Origin: Riemerella anatipestifer_E
GTDB lineage: Bacteria; Bacteroidota; Bacteroidia; Flavobacteriales; Weeksellaceae
Direction of reading: 5' to 3'
Length of the DNA: 64,000 nucleotides
Assembly: GCF_009932355.1 (NCBI RefSeq)
Contig: NZ_LEKU01000023.1
Span: forward strand, 1-64,000
Position numbers and translations under genes: made by a program. Shown one piece after another: positions 41,306-50,758 of the stretch (position 1 is the stretch's first letter; the number at the start of each line of letters is the position of its first letter). Under the pieces are notes generated by a model. That model saw only the letters and a program-made list of their open reading frames with translations. It had not been told where the DNA came from and searched no databases.

Positions 41306-41656
41306 ATGCAAAAATCAAACAAATCTATAGCAGGTTATCATTTGTTAATGATTCTCTCTGCAGTGGACTACGAAGTACAGCCAGAGGAAGGCATCGTTAT
41401 CCAAAAGTACCTTGCTGATGAGTTTCCGTTCAGAATCAATTTAGATAACGAGTTGGAAGTCATTGCAACGCTACAACCAGAAGCGTGGAAAGACCATTTT
41501 GAGTTTCATGCTCGTTGTTTCTTAGATGATTCTACCGAAGCCGAGAGAAAGAAATTTGCAAAGTTTGCAAAAACACTCATTAAAGCAGATAATGAGGTTA
41601 CAGAAAGAGAACACCAGTTCTACAAACTAATGAAAACTATTTGGAAATTAGACTAA
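41306..41656 (+). CDS. TerB-like protein
   Basis: A helical protein of 116 residues that resembles TerB (tellurite resistance family), with a start rich in acidic residues (SAVDYEVQPEEG) and a late segment IKADNEVTEREHQFYKLMK. TerB-type proteins bind divalent metals through acidic residues and are often not involved in tellurite resistance. No terC or terD is nearby. It lies between BT_3928 and tpiA in an operon. Confidence 0.7.
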   Translation: MQKSNKSIAGYHLLMILSAVDYEVQPEEGIVIQKYLADEFPFRINLDNELEVIATLQPEAWKDHFEFHARCFLDDSTEAERKKFAKFAKTLIKADNEVTEREHQFYKLMKTIWKLD

Positions 41657-41674
41657 TCTTAAAGCATTGATATT

Positions 41675-42430
41675 ATGAGAAAAAACATTGTAGCAGGAAA
41701 CTGGAAAATGAATAAAGATTTTTCAGAAGCTAAAGAGCTTATGCAACAGCTATCCAATTATACTAGCACACACACACCTAACTGCAAGGTAATGATAGCG
41801 CCACCAGCTCTTTATCTTACCACAGCTAAAGATATTTTTAAAAATAAAGAGGTAGAAGTATATGCTCAGGATATTTCCGAACACGAATCTGGAGCTTATA
41901 CAGGAGAAATCTCTGCTGCTATGATAGCTTCTGTAAACTTAGATGGGAGCATTATTGCTCATTCTGAACGCAGACAATACCACGGAGAAACCGATAGCCA
42001 TGCTAATAGAAAAGTAAAAACTTTATTAGATAAAGGGCTTACACCTATCTACTGTAATGGCGAAAATTTGGAAGAAAGAAAATCTGGTAAGTATTTAGAG
42101 GTTATCAAAAATCAAACACAAACGGCTTTGTTTACTCTAAGTGCCGAGGAAATAAAGAAAGTGGTTATAGCTTACGAGCCTGTATGGGCAATAGGTACTG
42201 GAGAAACTGCTACTGCAGAGCAGGCTCAAGAGGTACATGCTTTTATTAGAAATATGATAGCAGAAAAATATGGCAAGGAAGTGGCAGATGAAGTATCTAT
42301 CCTTTATGGAGGTTCTGTAAAGCCAAGTAATGCTAAAGAAATTTTCTCTCAGCCTGATGTAGACGGTGGTCTTATAGGTGGTGCCGCTTTGAATATAGAA
42401 GATTTCTCAAAAATAATAGAGGCTTTCTAA
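41675..42430 (+). CDS. tpiA: Triose-phosphate isomerase
   Basis: The glycolytic enzyme that interconverts dihydroxyacetone phosphate and glyceraldehyde 3-phosphate. The 251 residues show the N-terminal substrate Lys (AGNWKMNKD), catalytic His96 in AHSERR, catalytic Glu168 in AYEPVWAIGTG and the phosphate loop YGGSVKPSN. The length is normal. It is the last gene of the DUF1599-BT_3928-TerB group and ends before a strong terminator. Confidence 0.98.
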   Translation: MRKNIVAGNWKMNKDFSEAKELMQQLSNYTSTHTPNCKVMIAPPALYLTTAKDIFKNKEVEVYAQDISEHESGAYTGEISAAMIASVNLDGSIIAHSERRQYHGETDSHANRKVKTLLDKGLTPIYCNGENLEERKSGKYLEVIKNQTQTALFTLSAEEIKKVVIAYEPVWAIGTGETATAEQAQEVHAFIRNMIAEKYGKEVADEVSILYGGSVKPSNAKEIFSQPDVDGGLIGGAALNIEDFSKIIEAF

Positions 42431-42463
42431 AAGAAGCTAATATTTTTTTGACTTTAACAATAG

Positions 42464-42498
42464 AAAACTGAGAGCCATAAAAACTCTCAGTTTTTTTT
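42464..42498 (+). terminator. Terminator of tpiA
   Basis: Perfect 11-base arms at 42464-42474 and 42484-42494 (AAAACTGAGAG) with a nine-base loop and a T-run. Confidence 0.92.
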
Positions 42499-42594
42499 TA
42501 ATAAATTTCATTACTAAAATAAAGAAAGAAAAAGACGGTGAAATAGTTTTCAATTCTGAAATTTTGTTTAATTTAGTCGTAAACTTGCTTAATA

Positions 42595-42894
42595 ATGAAA
42601 ATTTTATCGTATCTTTTCATAATATCTGTGATATTATCCTGCCATACAGCTAAACAGTCTGAAGTTGTAGATTACTATCCTAGTCCCAGTATACCTAATT
42701 TAGAAAACAACTCAAAAAACATAGTATTTCTGTATAAAAAAAGAGAAATTTCATCTCAACAATTCTTTCGGTTGGCTAATAATAAAAAGAATTTATCTAT
42801 CATTATTATCAAAGACCCCAATAGAATAAGAAGTATGAACTATAACCCTACGGTTATACATAATATAGTATTGGCAAAACCTGGTAGAAAATAA
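42595..42894 (+). CDS. Hypothetical lipoprotein
   Basis: A protein of 99 residues with a short hydrophobic start and the lipobox ILSC (Cys16). The mature part is 83 residues, basic and AT-rich. It contains KREISSQQFFRL and a segment of four consecutive Ile (LSIIIIKDPNRIRS) that could form a beta strand. I do not recognise a family. It is a single gene between two terminators. Confidence 0.6.
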   Translation: MKILSYLFIISVILSCHTAKQSEVVDYYPSPSIPNLENNSKNIVFLYKKREISSQQFFRLANNKKNLSIIIIKDPNRIRSMNYNPTVIHNIVLAKPGRK

Positions 42895-42924
42895 GTAATT
42901 TTTAATCTCACATAAAATAAATAA

Positions 42925-42960
42925 AAAATAGGCTACTCTTTTTATAGGGCAGCCTATTTT
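42925..42960. terminator. Bidirectional terminator between the lipoprotein and GT117 genes
   Basis: Arms 42925-42934 and 42951-42960 (AAAATAGGCT) pair perfectly with a 16-base loop. It lies between convergent genes. Confidence 0.75.
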
Positions 42961-42986
42961 TCTATATTCTATAAGTTCTTATATAA

Positions 42987-45900
42987 TTACTGTGTTGCTT
43001 TTATAACAGCATCGGTAATTTGATTTGTTTTTTCTGAAGTGTAGGTACTATCATAAGGTTTCATTACCTCAAAAAGATACTGATAGAAAGGTGTTATTTT
43101 CTGTACATTTTCGGATTCTTGGTATGCCTTTTCTTTCCCCATAGCTTTTAGCTGATTTATAAATGAATTAAATCTACTATCAATAGGTTTTATAGAACTT
43201 ACTAAGTAATTATACGCCTTCTGTTCCTGTCCTATTTTCTTATAAGCATCAGATACAGAAGCTACTACCATAGAGTATAACAATGGTTGAATGCTCATTT
43301 CTCTTTTAACATACCTTTGATTTTCTGGTGTTAAAGTTAAATAATAATCATACTCTTTGAAAATAGATTTTTTAAGCTCTTCTGCTAATTCTAAACCTTT
43401 CTTCTCCTGCCCAGACACAATATAACCATAAACAATGGAATTAAGCGAACGAGGGTCATTATATTTAGATACAGGTATTTCCTTATTTACCAAATCTAAT
43501 ACCTCTTGAGCTTTTTTATTTTCTCCCTTCGTCATTAGAGCCTCCGCAGCTCTACTTGCAGAACTTCTATAACTGATAATATTAGAAGTACAAGTTTCAT
43601 CAAAATGAACATTAACATCTTTAAAATTGCCCCATCTAAAGTTTTTAACTATTCTATAAAGGTCATCAGCATCTACTCTACCTAACTCTCCATCTTCTTT
43701 TTCAGGAGTTTTTATAGGTACAAGACGGTAGCTGAAACCATCATACTGTAAATAATCTTTCAAAAAGAAAATATTACTAGCATCATAAATACCTCCAACA
43801 GAGAAATTGATGGACCTCTTCCAATCAAAATTAGCTAAGATGTCTAGCATCATTAAATCATTTTTGAATAGTGTAGATTTTTTATAGTCTATCACAATAT
43901 AATCCTCTGCTAAAGCTACATCTTGAGGTTTAATAATACCTGCCTTAACCGCATTTTGCTTATTAACAGGAAGTATGAATTTAGACACTGGTAAAACATT
44001 GTACTGTTCGTACTTTTCTTCACCGTAAATCATTTTTAGTACCATATCCTTTTCAGGAGACTTATTCTTTAAGAATGCCACAGCTTCTTTTAAAGTCATA
44101 CTATCTTGCGTCATATACTTTTCAAAGCCTTTTAACACATTATCAGGAGCACCGCTTTCTTTCAGATTAGCAAATATATTTTTCCAATCTTCAGTGCTTA
44201 GAGTATAGATTTGTTCATTTATACCTTCTCTATACTCCTCATGTCTAAGTGCCGATGCTACAGGCATTGCGTTGTAGGTGCGTCTTTTTACTTGGTCTAT
44301 ATTCCAAGGGGTAGCTAAAAGGGTAAAGTTTACCACCTTTACATCATCTCTAAACTGTTCTGTCTCTTGTATTGCCCAAAGTGGATAAGTATCATTATCA
44401 CCATATACGAAGAGAATGCCATCTTTAGGAAGTGATTTTAGTGTAGAATAAGCATAATCATAAGCGGCATATCTTCCACTTCTGTCGTGTGGATTGTAAT
44501 TTTGGAAGCCCATCATCAGCGGAACTCCTAAAAGTAAAACTCCGACACCTAAAATTGCACTAGATTTTTTAACTTTTTGATTTAATAATTGTAAGATAAA
44601 AGCGGCTCCTAAACCTATCCAAATTGTAAAAGCATAGAAAGCTCCCACCATAGCATAATCTCTTTCTCTCGGTTCAAAAGGTTTTACACCTGTGTAGAAA
44701 ATAATCCCAATACTTGTAAGAATAAATAAGGATAACAAAGCATAGAACCTCCCAAAATCTTTAGTATACTGGAAGAAAGCTCCCAATAAACCTAAAATAA
44801 GTGGTAAGAAAAAGAAATAAACTGTACTTTCATTTTTATACTTTTCAGGCATATCCGACTGGCTGCCGTACAGATAATTATCTATCGCAGGAATCCCTGA
44901 TATCCAGTTTCCGTTGGTGTTTTCCATATGACCTTCCAAATCATTTTGACGACCAACAAAATTCCACATTAAATATCTTACAAAATAATGTCCATTTTGG
45001 AAAGTAATGAAGTAGTCTAAACTCTGTCCAAATGTAGGCTTTTTAAGATTGATTAAATGATACTGTTTTGCTTGTAGATAATCATCAACGGTAATAGTAC
45101 CGTTATCATATTTTTTTCTAAGTTCATCAAAATACTTGTGAGCATCAGGATTATTTGCTATATCTTCATCAGCATAATTAAACTCAAAATCTGGAGCACC
45201 ATACATAGAAATGTAATTGGACATTACATTCTTATCTTGCACAAACATTCTCGGCATAAAGCCTACATGTGCCTTGTTATAAACATAATTAGTCTTATCT
45301 CCTACTTTAATATAGCGTCCTGTGGTTTCGTCTTTTTCGTAAGTTTCGCCTGTTTTTATTGTTTTTAAACTTCCATCTTCATTCTTTTCCATTCCGTTCC
45401 AATCCAAGTGGGCAGTATAGTTTTGCCCATACAAAGTAGGCCAATCTCCATATTGTTCGCGATTGTAATAATCAAGCATACCAATGGCGTTATCAGGATT
45501 ATTAAGGTTCATTGGTGGATTAGCATTGGCACGAATAGGTATCATCAACCAACAAGAAAAACCAATAATCATATAAACCATAGATAGCACCGCCATTTGT
45601 ATCAATCTATTCCCTTTGGAACGAGCATAGTTAATAGCAAAGTACCCTAAGGCAATAAGTACTAAAAACGCAAAGATAGTCCCTGAATGGAAAGGCAATC
45701 CTAAACCATTAACGAAGAATATTTCTGACTTACCAAACATCGTCATCACAAAAGGGAAAATACCTTTAAATACAAGAGCGAGAACAAATAATGTAACTAC
45801 ATTAGCTATTGCAAAAGATTTCCAAGAGAAATCGTAATTTCTAGAGTAATAAATCAAACAAATAAATGGAACGACCAACATTACCATCATATGAACTCCC

Positions 45901-46475
45901 ACGGAAAGCCCTATTAGGAAGAAGATAAGGATAATCCATCTCTCATTATCAGAGGATTGATATTCGTTCTCCCATTTGGTTATAAGCCAAGCGATTAACG
46001 CTATAAATAATGACGCCATAGAGTAAACCTCGCCTTCCACAGCAGAAAACCAAAAAGTATCCGAAAAAGTGAAACACAAAGCACCTATCAACCCTGAAAA
46101 TAGAATAACCCATTTTTCGTTTTCGGTAACTTCCTCAAAATCTTTACGCAATAGACGTCTAACCAAATGAGTAATTGTCCAAAATAAAAATAAAATGGTA
46201 AAGGCACTAAACAAGGCAGACATTGCATTGATAACCAAAGAGTAATAAGCTCCATTACCAAAGGCTAGCATCGCAAACACTGCTCCCACCAGCTGGAACA
46301 ATGCCGCTCCTGGAGCGTGTGTAACCTCTAATTTCACGGCAGAGGAAATATACTCGCCACAATCCCAAAAGCTAAAATTAGGTTCTATGGTAGATAAATA
46401 GGTTATTAAGGCTATCCCAAAAACTATCCACCCTAAAATGGTGTTCCATTTTTTAAAACTCCAGTGCTTCATCAT
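42987..46475 (-). CDS. Glycosyltransferase family 117 protein (DUF2723)
   Basis: A very large membrane protein of 1162 residues. The N-terminal 330 residues have about ten spans with the DUF2723 landmarks FWDCGEYISSAVKLEVTH and VEGEVYSMASLF. A second membrane block lies at about 560-670. The C-terminal 480 residues, outside the membrane, include TPR-like helices. Related eukaryotic TMEM260 is a protein O-mannosyltransferase with a GT-C fold, and the acidic motif Asp-x-Gly-Glu would fit a catalytic Asp. In this phylum the protein may glycosylate secreted proteins at Ser/Thr. That substrate is inference. Confidence 0.85.
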   Translation of the reverse strand: MMKHWSFKKWNTILGWIVFGIALITYLSTIEPNFSFWDCGEYISSAVKLEVTHAPGAALFQLVGAVFAMLAFGNGAYYSLVINAMSALFSAFTILFLFWTITHLVRRLLRKDFEEVTENEKWVILFSGLIGALCFTFSDTFWFSAVEGEVYSMASLFIALIAWLITKWENEYQSSDNERWIILIFFLIGLSVGVHMMVMLVVPFICLIYYSRNYDFSWKSFAIANVVTLFVLALVFKGIFPFVMTMFGKSEIFFVNGLGLPFHSGTIFAFLVLIALGYFAINYARSKGNRLIQMAVLSMVYMIIGFSCWLMIPIRANANPPMNLNNPDNAIGMLDYYNREQYGDWPTLYGQNYTAHLDWNGMEKNEDGSLKTIKTGETYEKDETTGRYIKVGDKTNYVYNKAHVGFMPRMFVQDKNVMSNYISMYGAPDFEFNYADEDIANNPDAHKYFDELRKKYDNGTITVDDYLQAKQYHLINLKKPTFGQSLDYFITFQNGHYFVRYLMWNFVGRQNDLEGHMENTNGNWISGIPAIDNYLYGSQSDMPEKYKNESTVYFFFLPLILGLLGAFFQYTKDFGRFYALLSLFILTSIGIIFYTGVKPFEPRERDYAMVGAFYAFTIWIGLGAAFILQLLNQKVKKSSAILGVGVLLLGVPLMMGFQNYNPHDRSGRYAAYDYAYSTLKSLPKDGILFVYGDNDTYPLWAIQETEQFRDDVKVVNFTLLATPWNIDQVKRRTYNAMPVASALRHEEYREGINEQIYTLSTEDWKNIFANLKESGAPDNVLKGFEKYMTQDSMTLKEAVAFLKNKSPEKDMVLKMIYGEEKYEQYNVLPVSKFILPVNKQNAVKAGIIKPQDVALAEDYIVIDYKKSTLFKNDLMMLDILANFDWKRSINFSVGGIYDASNIFFLKDYLQYDGFSYRLVPIKTPEKEDGELGRVDADDLYRIVKNFRWGNFKDVNVHFDETCTSNIISYRSSASRAAEALMTKGENKKAQEVLDLVNKEIPVSKYNDPRSLNSIVYGYIVSGQEKKGLELAEELKKSIFKEYDYYLTLTPENQRYVKREMSIQPLLYSMVVASVSDAYKKIGQEQKAYNYLVSSIKPIDSRFNSFINQLKAMGKEKAYQESENVQKITPFYQYLFEVMKPYDSTYTSEKTNQITDAVIKATQ

Positions 46476-46528
46476 ATTTTTTAAAACTTTGGTGCGAAAA
46501 TAATGTTTTTCATCTATTTATAAAAGAA

Positions 46529-46563
46529 AAAGACAAGGAGAGTTTGCTTTCATCCTTGTCTTT
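46529..46563 (-). terminator. Terminator of kdsD-tatC
   Basis: Arms around 46530-46539 and 46553-46562 (AAGACAAGGA) pair perfectly, with a T-rich tail on the minus strand. It lies 35 bases after tatC. Confidence 0.82.
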
Positions 46564-46597
46564 ATATTACCTAGTATTACTTTATAAAATTCATTAC

Positions 46598-47425
46598 TTA
46601 CTTTGGTAATGGTAAACTAAGTGCTTCTTCCTTTTTAATTCTTCGGTAAACCAATGCCGACATCAAGATGCATATTTCATAGAGAACAACTAATGGAAAT
46701 GCCGCTGCCAACATACTGATAATATCTGCAGGTGTAATAAAAGCCGCCACCACCATAATCACTACAATAGCATGTCTTCTATAAGTCCTTAAAAACATAG
46801 GAGTAAGTATGCCTATGGAAGTGAGTATATAAACAATCATCGGGAATAAAAATATCACAGCCATACCCAAAACAACTTGAAGTAAAATAGTAACATAGCT
46901 TGATAAATCTATATCTACCCTTACAAAATCCGAAATACTAAAAAAATAACCAAAATTGATAACAAAAGGCATTACCAAAAAGTATCCTGATAATGCTCCC
47001 ATCACAAATAGCACCCAAGTCCCGTTGATGATGAAAATAGAGTTTTTTCTTTCGGATTCTTTAAGTGCTGGACTGATAAATTTCCAAAGTTCCCAAATAA
47101 CATAAGGAAATGCGATGATAAGCCCTCCAACCACAGAAACCGCCATCATCATATTAAACTGTTCAAACAGTCGCCTTACTTGTATCGGAAACGAATGTGG
47201 CATCACAATAACATCTTCGCCCACAAACATTCTAGAGAAATAATTAACCACTCTAAAAGTGAGAAAATCTGGACGAGTAGGACCGAAGATAATATGATCC
47301 ATAATCCAATTGATATTAAAGCCAATTAAAAATCCACCTACCACAATAGCTATTATAGAACGCACCAAATGCCCTCTAAGCTCTCCTATATGCCCTAAAA
47401 AGGACATTTCTTTTTCTTCACTCAC
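46598..47425 (-). CDS. tatC: Sec-independent protein translocase subunit TatC
   Basis: TatC is the receptor for twin-arginine signal peptides and exports folded proteins. The 275 residues have six spans and the family start SFLGHIGELRGHLVRS, whose Glu contacts the signal peptide. The C-terminal tail is short and basic. TatA/TatB genes are not in this window. It follows kdsD by 20 bases on the same strand, a common arrangement in this group. Confidence 0.95.
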   Translation of the reverse strand: MSEEKEMSFLGHIGELRGHLVRSIIAIVVGGFLIGFNINWIMDHIIFGPTRPDFLTFRVVNYFSRMFVGEDVIVMPHSFPIQVRRLFEQFNMMMAVSVVGGLIIAFPYVIWELWKFISPALKESERKNSIFIINGTWVLFVMGALSGYFLVMPFVINFGYFFSISDFVRVDIDLSSYVTILLQVVLGMAVIFLFPMIVYILTSIGILTPMFLRTYRRHAIVVIMVVAAFITPADIISMLAAAFPLVVLYEICILMSALVYRRIKKEEALSLPLPK

Positions 47426-47445
47426 TAGTTTTATTTTTTACAAAG

Positions 47446-48405
47446 TTACAAGATTCCTTCGTCTAACAAAGTATGCAAATCTATAATCCCAAAATAGTTA
47501 CCTTTATCCGTTACAATCAGTTGCCCTATGTTATACTGTTTAAGTATTTTCATAGCTTCTTTTGCTAACGCTTCTTTATCTATTGTTTTGGGAGTTAAAC
47601 TCATTATATCTTTAGCCTTAATTCCTTTAATGTCATCATTTCCCATCAGCATTCTCCTTAAATCTCCATCAGTAATAATACCTTTTATAGTTTCTCCTTC
47701 CGTAACTACTGTAACTCCGTGGGTAGACGCACTAATGGAAATTATCACTTCCTTAATGGAAGCCTCCTCTGAAACTTGAGGCTTTTGTGAAGATAAAAAC
47801 TGACCTACCTTAGCCGTAAGATTCTTACCTAAACTTCCACCAGGGTGAAACTTTGCAAAATCGGTATCTTTAAAATGATTGATTTCCATAAGACACACAG
47901 CCAAAGCATCTCCCAACGCCATTTGCACTGTGGTAGAGCTTGTTGGAGCCAATTTATTAGGACACGCCTCTTTCTCTACAAAAGTGTTAAGCACAATATC
48001 CGAATGTTCTGCTAGTTTGGATTTTAAATTTCCTGTCATACCTATAAGCCCCGCCGAATATTGCTTAAGATATGGGGCGAGATTAACTATCTCTGGTGAA
48101 TTACCAGAATTAGAAATACATAAAACAACATCATTTTTTTGAACCACTCCTAAATCTCCATGGATAGCCTCTGCTGCGTGCAGAAACTGTGCAGGTGTTC
48201 CCGTAGAATTAAGCGTTGCCACAATCTTATTCCCCACATGAGCAGACTTACCTATCCCTACCACAATTAACTTACCGCTTGATTTATTGATGAGTTCTAC
48301 CGCATCTAAAAAACTATCATTCAGATTATCTCTTAGCCTTTCCAATTCTGCTATTTCTGTATCAATAGCCTTTTTAGCAATATCTATAAGAGCGGTAGAT
48401 TTCAT
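47446..48405 (-). CDS. kdsD: D-arabinose 5-phosphate isomerase (KpsF/GutQ family)
   Basis: The enzyme converts ribulose 5-phosphate to arabinose 5-phosphate, the first step to KDO of lipopolysaccharide. Residues 30-180 are a SIS sugar isomerase domain (GIGKSAHVGNKIVATL, then STGTPAQFLHAAEAIHGDLG), and residues 205-319 carry two CBS domains that may sense a nucleotide. The domain order and the length of 319 residues are normal. It is divergent from recQ and shares a transcript with tatC. Confidence 0.93.
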   Translation of the reverse strand: MKSTALIDIAKKAIDTEIAELERLRDNLNDSFLDAVELINKSSGKLIVVGIGKSAHVGNKIVATLNSTGTPAQFLHAAEAIHGDLGVVQKNDVVLCISNSGNSPEIVNLAPYLKQYSAGLIGMTGNLKSKLAEHSDIVLNTFVEKEACPNKLAPTSSTTVQMALGDALAVCLMEINHFKDTDFAKFHPGGSLGKNLTAKVGQFLSSQKPQVSEEASIKEVIISISASTHGVTVVTEGETIKGIITDGDLRRMLMGNDDIKGIKAKDIMSLTPKTIDKEALAKEAMKILKQYNIGQLIVTDKGNYFGIIDLHTLLDEGIL

Positions 48406-48509
48406 TATTTATTATTTTTTATTTATTTTCGTACCTCAGAACCTAACTTAGATTAGAAAACAAAGTTTTATTTTATTAACTAATTTAATTTAAAACCAAA
48501 AGTTTTTCT

Positions 48510-48517
48510 TACCTTTG
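48510..48517 (+). promoter_or_regulatory. -7 box of recQ
   Basis: TACCTTTG matches TAnnTTTG, 32 bases before the recQ ATG. Confidence 0.45.
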
Positions 48518-48549
48518 GTAAGTTGCAAATTTAGTAAACTAAACTAAAA

Positions 48550-50754
48550 ATGACTAAAAAAACATACAATTTAGCAGGAGAGCTCAAAAAATATTTTGGA
48601 TTTTCCACCTTTAAAGGACAGCAAGAGGCTATTATCAGTACACTTCTTGGAGGTAAAGATGTATTTGTACTTATGCCTACTGGTGGAGGTAAATCTCTTT
48701 GTTATCAGCTCCCTGCACTTATTTCAGAAGGTACAGCTATTGTGGTATCTCCACTTATTGCTCTGATGAAAAACCAAGTAGATGCAGTTAATGGGCTTTC
48801 CTCTGAGGAAGGAGTGGCTCATGTACTTAATTCTTCTCTTAATAAAACGCAGATAAAGCAAGTTTTCAATGATATCAATAGCGGAAGAACCAAACTATTA
48901 TATGTCGCTCCCGAATCATTGATAAAAGAAGATTATTTAGATTTTTTAAAACAAGCTAATATTTCTTTCGTAGCCATAGATGAAGCACATTGTATCTCTG
49001 AATGGGGACACGACTTCCGACCAGAATATCGAAATTTAAAAGGTATTATAGATAAAATAGCTAATGTTCCTGTTATTGCTCTCACAGCAACGGCTACACC
49101 TAAGGTACAAGATGATATTCAGAAGACATTGGGCATGTCTGATGCGGTGGTTTTTAAAGAAAGTTTTAACCGCCCTAATCTATTTTACGAAGTACGCCCA
49201 AAGGTAGATGTAGAAAAGGAAATTGTAAAATTCATCAATAAAAATAAAGGAAAATCAGGTATAGTTTACTGCCTTAGCCGTAAAAAAGTGGAAGAATTTG
49301 CACAGACTTTACAAGTTAATGGCATCAATGCTCTGCCCTATCACGCAGGGTTAGACCAAAAAACAAGAGTAGCTAATCAAGATAAATTCTTAATGGAAGA
49401 ATGTGATGTCATTGTAGCTACTATCGCTTTTGGTATGGGGATAGATAAACCTGATGTTCGTTTTGTGATACATTATGATTTCCCTAAATCTCTAGAAAGT
49501 TATTACCAAGAAACAGGTAGAGCTGGTAGAGACGGTGGCGAAGGACATTGTTTAGCATTCTACGACCCTAAAGATATTGAAAAACTAGAGAAATTTTTAG
49601 CTCAAAAATCTGTTTCGGAGAAAGAAGTTGGCTTACAATTACTAAACGAAGTAGTAGGATATGCCGAAACTTCTATGAGTAGAAGACAGTATATACTCTA
49701 CTACTTTGGTGAGGAATTTGACCCAATTAACGGTGCTGGTGCCAAAATGGACGACAACTCTGTAAATCCACCTAAGTTAAAAGATGTTACAAACGATTTT
49801 AAAACGGTACTAAACCTCATTAAAAGTTTAGAAGAAAAGTTCAAAACTAAAGATTTAATCGCCGTCCTTGTAGGCAAAGAAACACCAACTACCAAATCCT
49901 ATAAGTTAGAAAAATCTGAGTTCTTTGGGATAGGTAAAGAAACTTCGGATAACTATTGGAAATCTATCATTAGACAGGCTACAGTAAGAGGCTATATTAT
50001 TAAGGATATAGAGACCTATGGAGTACTTAGGGTGAGCAAGAAAGGACAGAATATTATTTCCGGAAAAGACAAAGAGCCTTTCTTAATTGCTGAAGATAGA
50101 GAGTACGATTTGGCTCAAACTAAAGCGGATTCAGACCAAGTACAACTCCAAAGTGGCGGTGGACTTGATAAAGTTCTATTTAATCAGCTTAAGGATTTAA
50201 GAAAAAAAATCGCTCAAAAACAAGGCATTCCTCCTTACACCGTGTTTATGGACCCAAGTTTAGAGGATATGACGGTGCAGTACCCTATTACTATAGAAGA
50301 AATTGCAAAAGTTTATGGTGTAGGCGAAGGTAAAGCTAAAAAATTTGGAAAAGAATTTGCCGAGTTCATCAAAAAATATGTTGAAGATAACAACATAGAA
50401 CGCCCTGATGATATGGTGATAAAAAAGGTAGCTAACAAATCTAGTCACAAAGTTTTCATCATTCAGAATACAGATAAAAAGATAGATTTAGAAGATATTG
50501 CCAATGCTAAAAATCTTTCTATGGACGAGCTTATTTCCGAAATGGAAAGTATCGTTTACCAAGGCACAAAACTCAATATAGATTATTATATAGAGGAGAA
50601 TTTTGATGAGGAAATGGTAGATGATTTCATGGAGTTTATGAAAGAATCTGAAAGCGATAGTATGAAAGTCCTTTTAGCAGAGTTTGGCGAAGAGTTGAGC
50701 GATGACGAAGTTCGCCTGCTTAGAATTAAGTTTATTAGCGATGTAGCCAACTAA
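48550..50754 (+). CDS. recQ: ATP-dependent DNA helicase RecQ
   Basis: RecQ unwinds DNA 3' to 5' in recombination and repair of stalled forks. The 734-residue protein has Walker A GGGKS at 45-49, DEAH at 144-147 in the long aromatic-rich loop HCISEWGHDFRPEYR, motif VI QETGRAGRDG, an RQC region and an HRDC domain (LRKKIAQKQGIPPYTVFMDP). The usual zinc-binding Cys residues of RecQ appear to be absent from the segment after motif VI. An extra C-terminal acidic helical part follows the HRDC. The GT4 gene begins 4 bases later. Confidence 0.94.
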   Translation: MTKKTYNLAGELKKYFGFSTFKGQQEAIISTLLGGKDVFVLMPTGGGKSLCYQLPALISEGTAIVVSPLIALMKNQVDAVNGLSSEEGVAHVLNSSLNKTQIKQVFNDINSGRTKLLYVAPESLIKEDYLDFLKQANISFVAIDEAHCISEWGHDFRPEYRNLKGIIDKIANVPVIALTATATPKVQDDIQKTLGMSDAVVFKESFNRPNLFYEVRPKVDVEKEIVKFINKNKGKSGIVYCLSRKKVEEFAQTLQVNGINALPYHAGLDQKTRVANQDKFLMEECDVIVATIAFGMGIDKPDVRFVIHYDFPKSLESYYQETGRAGRDGGEGHCLAFYDPKDIEKLEKFLAQKSVSEKEVGLQLLNEVVGYAETSMSRRQYILYYFGEEFDPINGAGAKMDDNSVNPPKLKDVTNDFKTVLNLIKSLEEKFKTKDLIAVLVGKETPTTKSYKLEKSEFFGIGKETSDNYWKSIIRQATVRGYIIKDIETYGVLRVSKKGQNIISGKDKEPFLIAEDREYDLAQTKADSDQVQLQSGGGLDKVLFNQLKDLRKKIAQKQGIPPYTVFMDPSLEDMTVQYPITIEEIAKVYGVGEGKAKKFGKEFAEFIKKYVEDNNIERPDDMVIKKVANKSSHKVFIIQNTDKKIDLEDIANAKNLSMDELISEMESIVYQGTKLNIDYYIEENFDEEMVDDFMEFMKESESDSMKVLLAEFGEELSDDEVRLLRIKFISDVAN

Positions 50755-50758
50755 TTTT

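Noticed and set aside
41306..41656. Tellurite resistance operon suggested by a TerB-like gene
   Set aside because: No terA, terC, terD or terZ genes are present and the neighbours are tpiA and BT_3928.
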